A stretch of 64,000 bases of DNA from Daphnia pulex (lineage: Eukaryota; Arthropoda; Branchiopoda; Diplostraca; Daphniidae): contig NC_060025.1 in assembly GCF_021134715.1 (NCBI RefSeq), positions 186,001 through 250,000 on the forward strand, written 5' to 3'. The position numbers were made by a program, and so were the translations under genes. The notes below the pieces were generated by a model. It was given only the letters and a program-made list of their open reading frames with translations, made no database searches and was not told the DNA's origin. This document shows, one piece after another, positions 22,337 to 34,600 of this stretch (position 1 is its first letter; each line of letters opens with the position of its first letter).

Positions 22337-22516
22337 CGGTGTAAATCTCTTCAATCGTTAGATCTTGAGTATAAAACAGGGGTTATAAAGATAGGTTTAA
22401 AAGTGGCGCTCGAAAACATGCCTGCTTTAACAATTCTAGACCATGACGCAACTTTAGAAGTGTTAACCGAAATCGCACAAAATCCTTTGAATCAAACACC
22501 CTCGGGTCCTCCATAA
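22337..22516 (+). pseudogene. Leucine-rich-repeat-like fragment
   Basis: A frame of about 60 codons reads LGRCKSLQSLDLEYKTG and later ALENMPALTILDHDATLEVL before a stop. The spacing of leucines and asparagine/aspartate suggests one or two LRR units of an F-box/LRR type protein. Stops lie directly upstream in frame and no flanking exons were found, so it is probably a relic. It overlaps no other gene. Confidence 0.25.
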
Positions 22517-22744
22517 TTTGTCAGTAACTTTCATTAAAACCTTTACAAGCTTTTGTGCAAAATAAAAGTAACTGAAGCCTATGCTTTTGACAGCCGAAAA
22601 CGATTTAAGGCCATGCTATAGCCATCTAGCGTTAAAAATAAGAAATGTTTAAAACAAAAACGTCCCTGCTCTAGCTCATCGACACTGAATTGAAATGAAA
22701 TAAAAATAACAAACCACAATTTAAAAAAAAAGCAAAAAAAAAAA

Positions 22745-23760
22745 CTCGATACTCACAACATCGTCGTCCTCAAAACCGCCATCCGATCAAAAGATGATCA
22801 AAACTCCATGCTGTGTTGAGAGCAGGGGTCGTAGGAGTCAGTGAAGAGGGTGAGTTGACCCTCCAGGCCGTCGGTTGGGTAGTCGAATAATGCTGGCCAC
22901 GTAGCTGGAGCAGGCACTACTGCCACATGCTTTGGGGCGACGGAAGGGTGGCACGCAATGACAGAAGGTCGTCACTGATCTCTCGTCAGTTTCCACCAAT
23001 AGATTCCGTCCATGGAATAATGGCGCAAGATCAACCTGAAATGAGAATGGAGGTGACTTTATGTAAGATGGTAACGAAAGCAAGCAATACCTCAAAATAA
23101 GAGGTAGGCCCATTCTTAGAAACTAAGGTTCAAGGGTGGCAGCCAACGGGTTAACAAACAAAGAACTTCATTATCCATGTTGGCGGTGTTGGCCATTTCT
23201 TTTTCTTTGGATGGACAACTAGATGTTTCTCATTCAGCCTAATGTAAAATCCAAAGCAAAACCTAAATTAGAAATAAACAAAAAACAAAAGTTTTGTGGA
23301 ATTTTAAATTACCCTGTTGATATCATCTGTTGATAATTTACTTAATCCCAATTCCCAAACTAGAAGGGTCCTGACTCACGATTGTTTATTAGCGTCTAGG
23401 ATAGCAAACAACAACACCAATGGTTTCTTTTTTAACATTAGCTGATTACTTAATGTTTTTTATTGAGTTTTCAGCAACTTACCTGTTCAGACAACGAAAA
23501 ATCCGAATTTTGGGATGCTTCTAAATTCTTGATTTGACTTCTCATCCACGTGTAAAGTTGACAACCCAGGTTACGACGTTTGGGCAATGAAGAAACAAAT
23601 CAATAAAAGTGCTGAAACTTTTTTGCACATGCTGAAATCCTCATTTACTCTTCCATCTTAACGACCAACGAGAAATCCGTGTTTAAGTTTAACCGTCAAC
23701 CAGCAGCAGACGTACTTTTTTGAAACTGACAGGCGGCGCTGCCAATTTATGCAAACTCGA
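22745..23760 (-). pseudogene. Second locus of the unrecognised multicopy family (locus B)
   Basis: The blocks shared with 3000-4620 occur here once and in order: the exon-like block at 22757-22900 with a minus-strand GTGAGTAT donor, AGCAATACCTCAAAATAAGAGG at about 23087, TTCAAGGGTGGCAGCC at about 23131, and a further minus-strand donor (GAACAG then GTAAGT) near 23482. An ATG GCG GTT TTG start-like frame is open to the donor at 22757, but stop codons lie in the preceding sequence. A frame on the minus strand from 23100 to 22838 contains Cys-rich text with no known domain. Protein function is unknown. Confidence 0.4.
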
Positions 23761-26700
23761 CCGCCTAATGCGAGTAATCTAAGGAAAGAGAAAGACAAGG
23801 TTAACGAACACGGGTTAACACGAAAATGATTGCTTTAGATTTTAAATTATGATTAGCTTCTGTAGGGTGAGATACTTGACTGGATTCGAAGCAGGTATTT
23901 TACAAGAGATTTCCCGTTGTAATTCCGTCTGTTGCAGCTAGATGTCTCTTCCATCGCGATAGTTTATTTTAAAAAATAGTTAGTGTCAAAGCGCGAATTT
24001 TTCAACGATTCATTCAATTGATGTAGTATGCATAGCTTTCACAAGTTTAAAACTGATGATAATTGAACAGCCTGTCAGATTGCTCGCTGAGGACTGTCTC
24101 GAGAGTGAAAATCGAGTTATACAACCATAATCGTAACTCCGTGTTAGAGTCGAGTGTTGTCGAACCACAAGAGAGGCGCCAGAATGCCGTGCCCGTATAA
24201 ATCAAGAGCTACACCGCGCATTCCAGGCACGCAACACTAATGATGACAGCACGGGCGGCAGTAAAATTTCATCGACATCATCAAGATCTGGCCCATCAAG
24301 TAATCAAGAAATGGCCACCATTGAACATGCTGTATACTTGCGATAGTCGAATAAACGGTCATGTGAAGACTCTTTTATCTACATGGGAAAGGAAAACAGA
24401 AAATTAGTGAAATGAAAATTAAATATTTAACAAAGTTGCTGTTTTTCGTGACGTTATTTACATTATCTTTCCTTTCATAGAGAGAAAATAGTGAAAGCCA
24501 TTTAAGTTTTCCTTCATTGAAAACGGCATATTCTGTATTCTTACCTTTATTACACGCTACTTGCTAATTTCAAATGTTTTATTTTATACTGTTTGGCTGT
24601 CTTTTTTTTTTAAATAACGGTTTATCGCCTACCCCGTTAATTAGGATTGCGTGTTCCTGAGCTCGTAGCATTTACATAACTATTCGCGATAAAGAATGAC
24701 TCTGTTCTATGTTTGATGGCTCTATTCTTCTTACACGTCGAAATTTTTCCTATTGCGACTAGAAAAGGGGCAAGTCGTTCGATAGAGATTTATTGGGGGG
24801 AAACTACTACTGCGTGATTTGTGCACCATCAGATAATGAATAATCGAATCCCACCTTGATTACTTCTAGATGACTTTATCGATTTATTATACCTAGTCAC
24901 TTTTATTAATGCCCCGGGTGTTGAGGTGGACGAAAACAATCAGTTGGAAAAACAATAAACCGACGACAAAAAGTTCTTGTGTCATTCGACACTCGCAATT
25001 ATACTTGGTCTCGCCAATCTCTTTTGTTTCGATTGGGTTTCGATGCGACGACATGCCCACTACTACCCACCAACTCGCTTCTTTTTCTCCCCCAGTCTAA
25101 TCTATTGAAAGATGCACGATGCTTTCTAGACTATTGGTCGCACTACTATTCGTATAACCTACGGTACTTTTCACCCCCAACAAAACCTTTAGTAGACGAG
25201 TAGAAAGCTGAGTGGTCTGTTCGGGTCGGGTTTGTTACTTATGCAACCCATAAGTAAGCCCCCCCATCGGAGCTATAGCAGAGTGAGAATACGGCAGTAG
25301 TGCTGCTACTACTCCTATCGTCTTGGCAGTCGGTCGCAATTCATTTTCCTTTCTGCTCTCACTAATTAACCAGCGGCGGTGGTGCTGGGCAAAAGGGCTG
25401 GCGTCGGCTTTTCTTCTTTCTTCGTTGCTCCGGTAATCTTCACACACGAGTTCTTCGCCGCCGTTAGACTTCACAACTGACTTGTTCCAGTTAACGACGA
25501 AATGGCGCTCAACTGTTATATTATAGTGGCGTGGTAGTGGGGAGGGCTTGTTCTCCCTGTTGGCTGGCAGCCAACGGCCGACTTTCCCCTCCAACATCTC
25601 CGCCCTTTCTTCGTCGTCGTGTTCGGAAATGCAATCGAATCAAAAGCCTGGAAATGGGGGGAAGAAATGAAAAGTTTCAACTTTTGTTTGGATTTTGTTA
25701 TATGCTTTTAAAGTTGGTACGACATGTCGGTCGCTACTTCTATAATGTGATGAGAATATGCAGTGAAAATGGGATAGACATTTTAGTTAAATCATTTGAC
25801 ATTTAAAAAGGTATAAAAACAGTCTGAAAGTTAAAAAAAAAAATAGTTTGAAAGCCACGATGGGAACCTAACACGCATGAATACGTTTTTTAAAAGTATC
25901 TGGTCGAAGAGCAAATCTATACATCAGCAGCATGGCCAAGCCGCTCAATATTTCAGTTTAAGTGGTCGAATAAATTATAGAGAGGAAATCTACGAGCGCC
26001 GTGCTGTCGTTTCCACCGAAACCGAATACAGTGAGCAGAGGACCAGGCTGCTGGATGGGCTCTAGCTGGCCCGGTTATACATGTTGCATTGATATCGCAC
26101 TCACCTTAGACACAACAAGAGAAGAAGAAAGAATCTACGAGGCTTGAAACAGTTTTGTGTGTCTGTTGGGTTGTTCTTTTGTCGTTGCCACGAGTTTGGA
26201 AACCTCCGTGGTGTCCCCTCGTCACTCTGCCGCTGCTGCCCTATATAGAATAATAATAGATGCGCAGCACATATGGCTAGGATCCCAGCAGCAGCAGCTT
26301 TCACTCGTTCCTACATATCTAGAATGTATGTACTGTATTTATTTACATTTTGCATCAGCATCTACCTATACATCTCCAGCGCTCCGGCGTATCATACAAT
26401 ATCTACGAGTTGGATGCTCCTGTTGCAGACACCCGTCACTATAGGAATGCATACTGCATTTCTCTGACAACACACACAAAAGGCTGTACACAGCTGCTGC
26501 ATAGATACCCCAGCGTTATCTGGAATCGGAATAATCACAAAACTCGAGAGACTATGCACGACGACAGACCACACGACGCCGCTACGTTTGCTGCATAGGC
26601 GTTGCAGCAGGAAAAAAAGAAAGAAAGAAAATGGGATCCAGTTGGGGATGGAAATTGTCCATGTCGACGATTCTATACACACACACTCTTCTGCTTTGCC

Positions 26701-27259
26701 ATATATAGTTACGGTCTGGTTGTACACGACAAGTTGATTACATGCCTTCCGAGTATGTGCCAGTTCAGAGAAGCAGAGAAAGAGAGCCCTGAATAATCAG
26801 CTAGACTAGGAGCTGCCAGCAGGAGGAGGATTAGGAGCTGAGCAGATTGCCGGTCACGCAGTCCGTCCATCCTTTTACGTGCTTGCACGCGCCCACAGCA
26901 CGCGGTTGTACTGATGTAGTCGTGCGGTGCAGTGGCTCCTAGCGCCAAACTGAGCAGCTCCTGACTGACGCATCTCCTAGAGAAAAAGACAACAAAAGAC
27001 AAGGGTGGCAGAAGGGAAAAGTGTCCCCATCGATTAGCCTCATGTCGACTCTTATCCTTGTAGCTACTACCAACTGATTAGATGGTGCGGCTTTTCTTTT
27101 ATAAAAAGGTACCAGGAAATGTATATAATATCCATGTTGCGCGCTTGCTGTTAATAAATGACGACGGTGGTCGGGTCGCACTAAATGCTCGACAGATCCC
27201 CAAAGAGCTTATATTCCCCTTTTTCCTTTATTTCTTATCTTTATTATTATTATTTCTAG
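23761..27259. other. Intergenic region, no confident gene
   Basis: Holds one weak open frame (24137-24346). The sequence becomes richer in CTG/CAG runs and TATATA-like motifs from about 26 kb onward. TATAAAAAG at 27099-27107 could be a promoter element for the exon at 27260, but no coding first exon was found. Confidence 0.4.
24137..24346 (+). other. Uncertain 69-codon open frame
   Basis: Open from after a TAA at 24134 to a TAG at 24344, with INQELHRAFQARNTNDD followed by a Ser/Gly-rich stretch. It has no ATG near its start, an acceptor-like GTGTTAG at its 5' end, and an AATAAA at 24350. It could be a terminal exon, but no family is recognised. Confidence 0.13.
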
Positions 27260-27396
27260 ACTTGCCTGATGGAACAGATGCGTGTGGCACAGACGAACTG
27301 ATGACGGCGTGTACCAGCTCCCCTCACTGTAGTTGGTCTGCCATTTCTTTGGACGGACTATCGATCACAGGATGCCAAATCCGATGTTCGAGTTAA
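27260..27396 (+). CDS. Candidate terminal exon of a cysteine-rich protein
   Basis: A strong acceptor (a long T-rich tract ending TATTTCTAG) precedes a frame of 45 codons reading DLPDGTDACGTDELMTAC, then TSSPHCSW, and ending GCQIRCSS at a TAA. Five cysteines in about 37 residues suggest a secreted or extracellular domain, loosely like a PSI-type knot. An AATAAA follows about 80 bases after the stop. The exon would enter in phase 1. Upstream coding exons were not found in the window with confidence, so the gene is unidentified. Confidence 0.35.
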
Positions 27397-27474
27397 TCAA
27401 TCCTATTAGATATACAGCAGTACTATGTCCTTCGTTCACTTCATCGTCCACCCTTTCCCTATACGTAAAAAGAG

Positions 27475-27480
27475 AATAAA
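27475..27480 (+). terminator. Poly(A) signal for the candidate exon at 27260
   Basis: Canonical AATAAA 79 bases after the TAA at 27394-27396. Confidence 0.35.
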
Positions 27481-27538
27481 ACATGGGTTAGTTCAGTAAT
27501 CACTGTGGGTACGATGGAGAACCGATTCTTGACTGGGG

Positions 27539-28251
27539 ATGGTGAGCTGCAGTTTGATGAGCTTACCCAATAACCTATATAGTACTCTCATTCTTTTGGG
27601 TGGGTTTGACTACCCTTATTATTTGTATCGGGTGGTATTCCATCGAGTCACTCAAATCAAGAAAATTTCGGCAGAGATTGGGTTGGCCTTATTATATCTA
27701 TACGAAAAGTTAAAGATTCAGACATGGATAAAGTGTTATAATTTGACAAATGATTGTTATCCATCAGTAACTCTGAACAATGCAGGGCTGATTGAGAAAT
27801 TACAAGGCTCACAAATGGCTTCATTCCTGGCTGGGGGTTTCTTTGACGGTGCAATTCAGTTAATGATCTCTACATTTATAAAAACTGCTGAGCCCAGCTT
27901 CGCAATCATCAAATTCCCAAAATACAAAAGACTACACCCAGTTGTTACACGAGTCCATGAAAAAGAGGCAAGTGTCAGTTTAATAGAACAAGTCCCTTAA
28001 ACTATAGCTGAGCTCACGAACCACTTGAACGATATTTCGGACATTTTATTGGTGAAATTGGTGGGCAACACGAAAAACAAACAGTGACAGACTTAGAAGA
28101 TAAAATGACTCAATTGTTACCGAACAGGTTGTGAGAAATCGAAGCTGGTAAGATGTTACTCGATATATGAGGACGCAGCTGTGAAATAAGAGTCGAGAAG
28201 AGGCCTGCACCCGAATCAATTAAAGATCTGACAAAGACTATCTTTTTGGGT
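27539..28251 (+). pseudogene. Decayed coding sequence, unrecognised
   Basis: An ATG-started frame of 153 codons runs to 28000, with mixed hydrophobic and charged text such as YEKLKIQTWIKCYNL. After it, a different frame shows protein-like text (GHFIGEIGGQHEKQTVTDLE) broken by at least two stops before 28251. The pattern of a long frame followed by frameshifted, stop-broken coding text suggests an old gene or transposon relic. No domain was recognised. Confidence 0.3.
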
Positions 28252-31200
28252 CTTCACTGACAGCCGCCAATAATTGTCCACCATGTTTGATGTTTGCCAA
28301 ATTTCAATAATTCACTTACCAACATTTGATATTGAATTTTTAAAAAATACCTATTAAATCTTAATGGAATTATTTGATTTCTAAAATAAAAGTAGAATTA
28401 TGCGTGTACACGGTATAGTTTCCTAGCCGCATTAGCCCATAATAGCTAATATCATTTGGACGTCGCCAATAAGTTAATGAACTTGGATTACGACTGCTGC
28501 TAATTCATTGCTGGACTCTGAGCTGGACAAGAGGTTTTGGGGTCTGAACTGACGTTTGACGGAACATGAATCAACGTGAGTCGATGGACGCCTTTCTCTT
28601 CTGTATAGGACTCGTAAACCAAATTAACTGTCCTCTTATTTATATGCAGTCACGAAATAAATGTTTTATAGTCGGGCGAATTCGAGTTCAGCGACGGTAC
28701 AAATATGCGATAAACTACAACTACAACAACAACAACATTATACAGGATATCCTCTCTACAAAAGAAAGTTGTTTTTCGTTTATTTATTGATATAACCTGA
28801 TATGATATTATGAGCATTGTGAGCGGGAAAAGCGGGGGGCGTGATTGATCCATCGTGATGCCAAGCCTTTTTTATTATCCTCGTCGGAGAGTCTCCCAAT
28901 ATAAATATTATGAATAGGAGCCAGAGCTTATATATATTCTTATTTTTATCGGCGTCTAGGCTTATTATATAAAGTTGTTTGCATGTTATATAATAATGAC
29001 GCATCGGGGTCTAAGCCTATAGTAGATGTGTGTAGACGGACCTAATAAACAAATTGCCTGCGGTGCTTGTACATTTTTATGTATACAAATGTTTTATTCA
29101 TCAAAATGATTTATTATAAGGCTGGAGGTGCAACGGCTGGAAATGGATGATTCGCCCGGCTGTCAACCGGACATGAATGCTGTTGAGACTATTATTATTT
29201 AGCTATGGCTCCGGCCATAAATGTGCGCCAAAATAAATTGATGGGGATCCGCCAGTAGTCCTTACCAAACAACACTAATTGACGTAAATGTAATTAACAG
29301 GCGTGAAAAGAATATGATCGCTCATAAGTCTTAAAAAACTATACAAAAGGAAAGTAGACAAAAAGGAGATTGTCGGATTTATTCGAGCATCTAATTGGTT
29401 CTAGCCGAAATAACACGCGGAAAAAAAAACAAAATTTGAAATGTTAATAATGCGGATTCCAAGTAATAATATAAGCTTCTATTTCATCAAATGGGGAAGC
29501 TGCTGAGAGTCTGCTGGTAGCTAAAAGGTCCGCATATAAGAGCATTAGCTGCCTCAATAATAAATCTCAAACCCACACGCACGTTTAAAATAGAAACTAT
29601 ACTTGGAGATAAATGGCAAGCGGGTAAAATCTAAGCGGATGAACGACACAACTTTTGATAAGATGACGCAGCTCATATTCGCGTTCAACTTGTTTTCCAA
29701 CCGAATTAGGAATAATGCCATCAAATAAGAAAATACCATCAATGAAAATGTCAAGTCCCGCCTCCTTCCCCTGTTGATGTACACAGAAGATGATGTAATA
29801 AATCTTTTGGCATCATATTACGTTATCCTTCGTGTGTCTCACACTGTTATCCGACTACCCTTTGCTCTATAGAGCGTTGGAAAGAAGAGTTTTATCGGGT
29901 GGGAGAAGATCGATAATCACGAGTCGGTGTTGTGCCTCACCGAGCCCCGTGTCTAAAATAGTAGAGAACTCGGTCGGGTATTATATCGGATAGATAGAGC
30001 GGACGGACATTGCAAGTTCCACCTTCCCTAGGCCTATGTATACGCCGGCTCCCCTTTTGTATACATTTCCAGCTCCTATAAGGAGCTGTGAGAGTCTTGC
30101 ACACACTGAACTGGTAATCGATGCGCATCTCAAAGGGGAGGCGGTCGACTTGAAAGTCTTTCTCTCCTATTTCTCTTTTATTTCTTTCTTTTTTCCCAGC
30201 ATTTCTTTATATTTCGCTTCTTCTTCTCGAAAGATATTGTCGTGCTGGACTGCTGGAAAAAAAGAGACTGGGCAGCAGTAGCCATTCCGGCAGCAGCTCA
30301 CCGATAGCCGCGAAACTCGTTCACGCGTCATCAACAGACAACGCCGTTCGTTTGAGATGCGCTGCTGCCACTCACCGTTAACGTCAGTCGTCTGTGTGTG
30401 CATCCGCTGGCAGCTGCAAAGGCCATTTGGACAACATCATTTGATGGGTAATGATGATGATGGTATGGCGAAATAAAGATGGACCAACTATCAGTTGATA
30501 GCACGTAAGAGAGCGGGCGCGACAAAATAGAATAACTCGACATTTAAGCAATTGTCGGCTGCTCTCGGCGTGAATGTCTAAATGGGCCCAGGGGAACGCG
30601 ACGCCCGTGGGTGCACTTGTGTCGGCCAATTACGACACACAAGAAACAACAAATGTTGAGCAGCTGTGCAGCCGCAATTGAAAAGTGCCCAGCTGTCCAG
30701 CATCCCCACCACCAACGTTGTGATTCGATTGTCATCACGTGAAGGCGCCTGATCATAATGACGTCAACAGTTCGTCAAACGCTAGACCGCGGGAGAGAAT
30801 AAAATAAAAAGAAAACGGCACAGACGGGCGGCGGTGCTGCTGTGTTAATTGTTCCGTAGCTAAACGGATGTATTTCATGTGCGTGTGTGTTACGAAAGCG
30901 AAACAAGATCCCCTGGACCGCGTCTAACGTGATTACACGTCCTCGTGAGCATAGCACACATCCATACACACCCTCGCGAGATACTACTTCTGGCTGATCA
31001 TTCATGATGCGACCAGGGTGTAGTACGCACACACGTCCACGTACGGCTCTTATAATCGGATACCAACGGAATAGATGTGTTATATAGCCAGTGGATCGAT
31101 CGATATATCGTCTTGTAGGGGGGAGAAATAGCAGCCGATTCCCGACGACGACACTCACAAGAGAGATGGACCCTTTTTGTTGGGTATAGAAGCGACAACA

Positions 31201-31526
31201 TTTGTATTTCATTAGCTCCGAATAAATATTGCGCTATAGGATAATTGTGTTGATTATTTCTTTTGAGTAGCAAAGTTATCTTATTCATGTAGACAATGTA
31301 CACAGAGCAGCAGTACACTTTGAGTTTAATTACTGGGTATTCATATCGTCCTCTATATTCTTCACACTGGCCCAGTCACGATTCGTTTCATTATTGACGG
31401 GTGACCGTTCGACACTTGCACGTGCGACACGATTCTAGACGGGCTCAATCAATAATGATTCTCATTCAGTATGTACATGTACACACAACCTGGTCACAGG
31501 CCAGGCCAGCCAAACATTCATTCGAG
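28252..31526. other. Intergenic region downstream of TMTC1
   Basis: No gene recognised. Several open frames of 60-145 codons on the minus strand (30167-31318) overlap each other in different frames and contain no TPR-like or other domain text. No further TMTC1 exons could be found here. Confidence 0.45.
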
Positions 31527-31532
31527 TTTATT
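31527..31532 (-). terminator. Poly(A) signal of the TMTC1-like gene
   Basis: The plus strand TTTATT reads AATAAA on the minus strand, about 95 bases beyond the TMTC1 stop codon at 31627-31629. Confidence 0.5.
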
Positions 31533-31626
31533 ATGTGTGAGGTGGTTTGAGTTGATGAGGAATTGGCAATAAAAATCCTCAATCGTCTCCGATATCATCA
31601 AATTCGGGAGGGAATTTTGGTTTTTG

Positions 31627-34600
31627 TCAGTTTTTGGCCGTTTTGTTCCAACGGTAGTTGGAGGAGGAGGTGGTGCCACTCCGGTGCTGCTGCTGCTGGC
31701 GAGACTCCTCCCGCTGCGTCGGCTGCAATCGATTGGCCGTGATCCAGTGGCCGGCGGCCGAAGGCGGCAGTGCTGCTGGGCTGGCAGCAGTCGTTGGCGG
31801 ATGATGAACTGCTGCTGATGGTAACGATCCAATCGCTGCACTGCTGCTGCTGCTCTCTGCAACAGCACTATTCCGATAATGGTTGATGCTGGGAAAAGGC
31901 CGGCCATGATTAGCCAGGCCGTCGACTGCTGCCGCCACCACCTCGTCGCTCTTCTTCTTAGTCTGCGCTTGGAGCCAATGCATCAAATTCAAGGCCTCCC
32001 GATGGTGCGAATTGAGGGCCAACACCCGGCCCAGCAGATGGAGCGCCTGTTCCGTCTCGTTCCGTTGCCTGTCCGTCATCATCCCAGCCAACAGAGAGAG
32101 AAAGAGTTAATAAAGAAACATTAGCTACGTCAATCACGCTGCAACCTCACTCGTAAAAACACATTCCCCCTTCTACCACCACCGTGTCAATCTGTCATCG
32201 TCTGACTAATTCCAAAATGAACATGGCATAGCTTAAATACACCATCTCGGTTAATTACTACATTCCTAATCCGTCAGCCCGCGGCCAAATTGCTGGACAG
32301 GCATCAGTCGACCACCCGCCAACGTCTTTTTGTACACATGTACTATATTAGCATATGTAAAATCAATTGAAATATTTTCCTGGTATCATTTCGACTATTA
32401 GCTCGTCCTATAATATGAATACTAATTACATGTAGAAAACCCTTCATCTTGTGCAACTCTAATGAACGACGCCTACGTGAAAGTGGGTCTCTCTATAAAT
32501 GAAAGGTCCACTTGATTCAGATGGGCGGTAACAATTTTTCTTATTTTGATTACTTTTTCCAGCGTGGAATAACTTACAGATAGAGAACGGCGAGATTGTA
32601 GTGGGCGTGAGCGTGATGCGGATGCGAACGAATGGCGTCGTGGAAGCGCAGCTCGGCCTCTCTGACGGCCAACTCTTTGCGTCCATCGCTGTCGTCCAGG
32701 TCGTCAGCCCTGGCCAGCAAAACGGTCCCCAAATTGTTGAGAGCGCTGGCGTAGTTGGGCCACAATCTGCAAAACAAAACAAAACAAATCAATTGTTAGT
32801 CGTCACTAAAATGTGCCGTGACTAAAATGAACGCACATTGCATCATCCTATTCCGGCTGTATACAAGTTTCAATTTATTTGGCGAACCAGTTTTCGTGAT
32901 ACAATTCAATAAACAACAAATTCGCAAGGATTTAGAGGTTGACACGACTGCCGTATTATACAGTTCAGTCGCTGTTTTGTTTTGTTTGGCGGAGCTTATA
33001 TGTAGCTCTATAGTGTGTGTTTGGCTATGCATCGGGCGCATCCGGCCAACCAGCCTCTGCTGTCCTACATGTACACAATGGGCATTGGTGTCGATAATCT
33101 GATTCAACCGAATGATGGTGAGGGGGTGTCAAATATATAAGGAACAAGACGCGTGTGTAGAGTGCAGCTGGGCCCAGCCAAAATGTTTACTACTCTCAAT
33201 CATCGTTGTATGGGGCATCAGAGAAAACTTGTTTCTCCTTTTCAAATGCTGCCTGCAAGCCTGCGGTATAGATTTTTTCTCTTTCTTTTTTTCCTTGGAC
33301 GACTGATGTGCATTTGTTGGCCATGTACAGTTGTGGCCTGCAGCCAGAACATTTGCCCGGTAGCAAAAGGGGGCCCGGTCTCTAAAGTGCGCTGGAGAAG
33401 TATAGAGGCGGATGTAGAAAGGGAGGAGAAACGGAATAGGTTAAAGAAGAAAAAGTCGACGATATCCACACAGAGAGAGAGAAAGAGACACACAAAGAAT
33501 ATTGAAATGGAGAACGTGGAAAAAAAGAAGAGCGCAACGTACAGCTGGGGGAACAACGCACACACCAAATTGGTGAGCTGCTTGGGAAGAAGGAAGATCT
33601 CTCGACTTTGAATGCTGCTGCACATGAATAATTTCCTAGTTTTGCATAATGACGCGACTCGTCAAGTCTCTTCAGTGCTGGCTGCAGTCTTACACATTAT
33701 CTCTTCTATATAGACTCTTGTACAGTACAGTGCAGATGTAATACAAGTTGGGCCGGCCCATAGATATATCGACAGTATGCCAGTAAGCCCCGTGGAGTCC
33801 AAAAGTTTTGTGTCGGGGAACTGCTGCTGCTGCTGCCTGTAAAACTTTGGCTGTAGGAGAACAGACCGACAGTGGCAGCAGCCAAAGAAACTATTTTCAA
33901 AATGGAAATGAAAATAACCAATACTCTCCAATATCGACTTTTCATTTGCATTTGGCCAGCCATACACATTGCTGCGCTGGTGGGGTAAAAGGCCATTCGA
34001 GCCATTCGAGGCTGACGGGCCTTTTTCGCATTGAGACAAGCATTCACATGACTCAATTTCGCCTCCAATTTCAGCCATTGACTTTGTAGCTGCTCTGCAT
34101 TTTATTTCAGAAAAGAGCGCCGAGATTTCAGATTCGACTCTCGGCAATTGTTTTTTTCCAGGAATCCAAAGAAAAGATGGCCGGGCTCTCGTAGAGAACA
34201 TGTCAACAGTTTGCCCGTCATTCTTCTTCCTACGCCCGTTTTTTGTTGGGTATGCTGGGAGAAGGAAATGTGCGAGACTGGCTAGACACTTGAAAGCAAT
34301 TATAGACGGCCTGGAAGAAGAAGAAGAAGAAACTTTGTTCAACTCTCCTTCTCTCTGCTAGACTCTGTCGAGTCTCTTTTCCAACATTTGTCTCTCCGGC
34401 CGGCCGGCAGACTCGACAGTTTTGTCTTTACTCTCTCGTAAAACTTGTTTGTGTTTTATTCTCTGCATTGCCCGTAATGCGATAGCATGTCTCTCTCTGT
34501 GTGTCTTTTCTAAATGGCCGACTGTATAGGAGACGGCATCCCAAACGGCCTATAGGGTCCCCCTTTCCTTCCCTTTCTAATAATATACGACGCGTACATA

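Noticed and set aside
31518..31907. 129-codon minus-strand frame overlapping the end of TMTC1
   Set aside because: It is the alternative frame of the CTG-rich last TMTC1 exon; the TPR text continues in the other frame.
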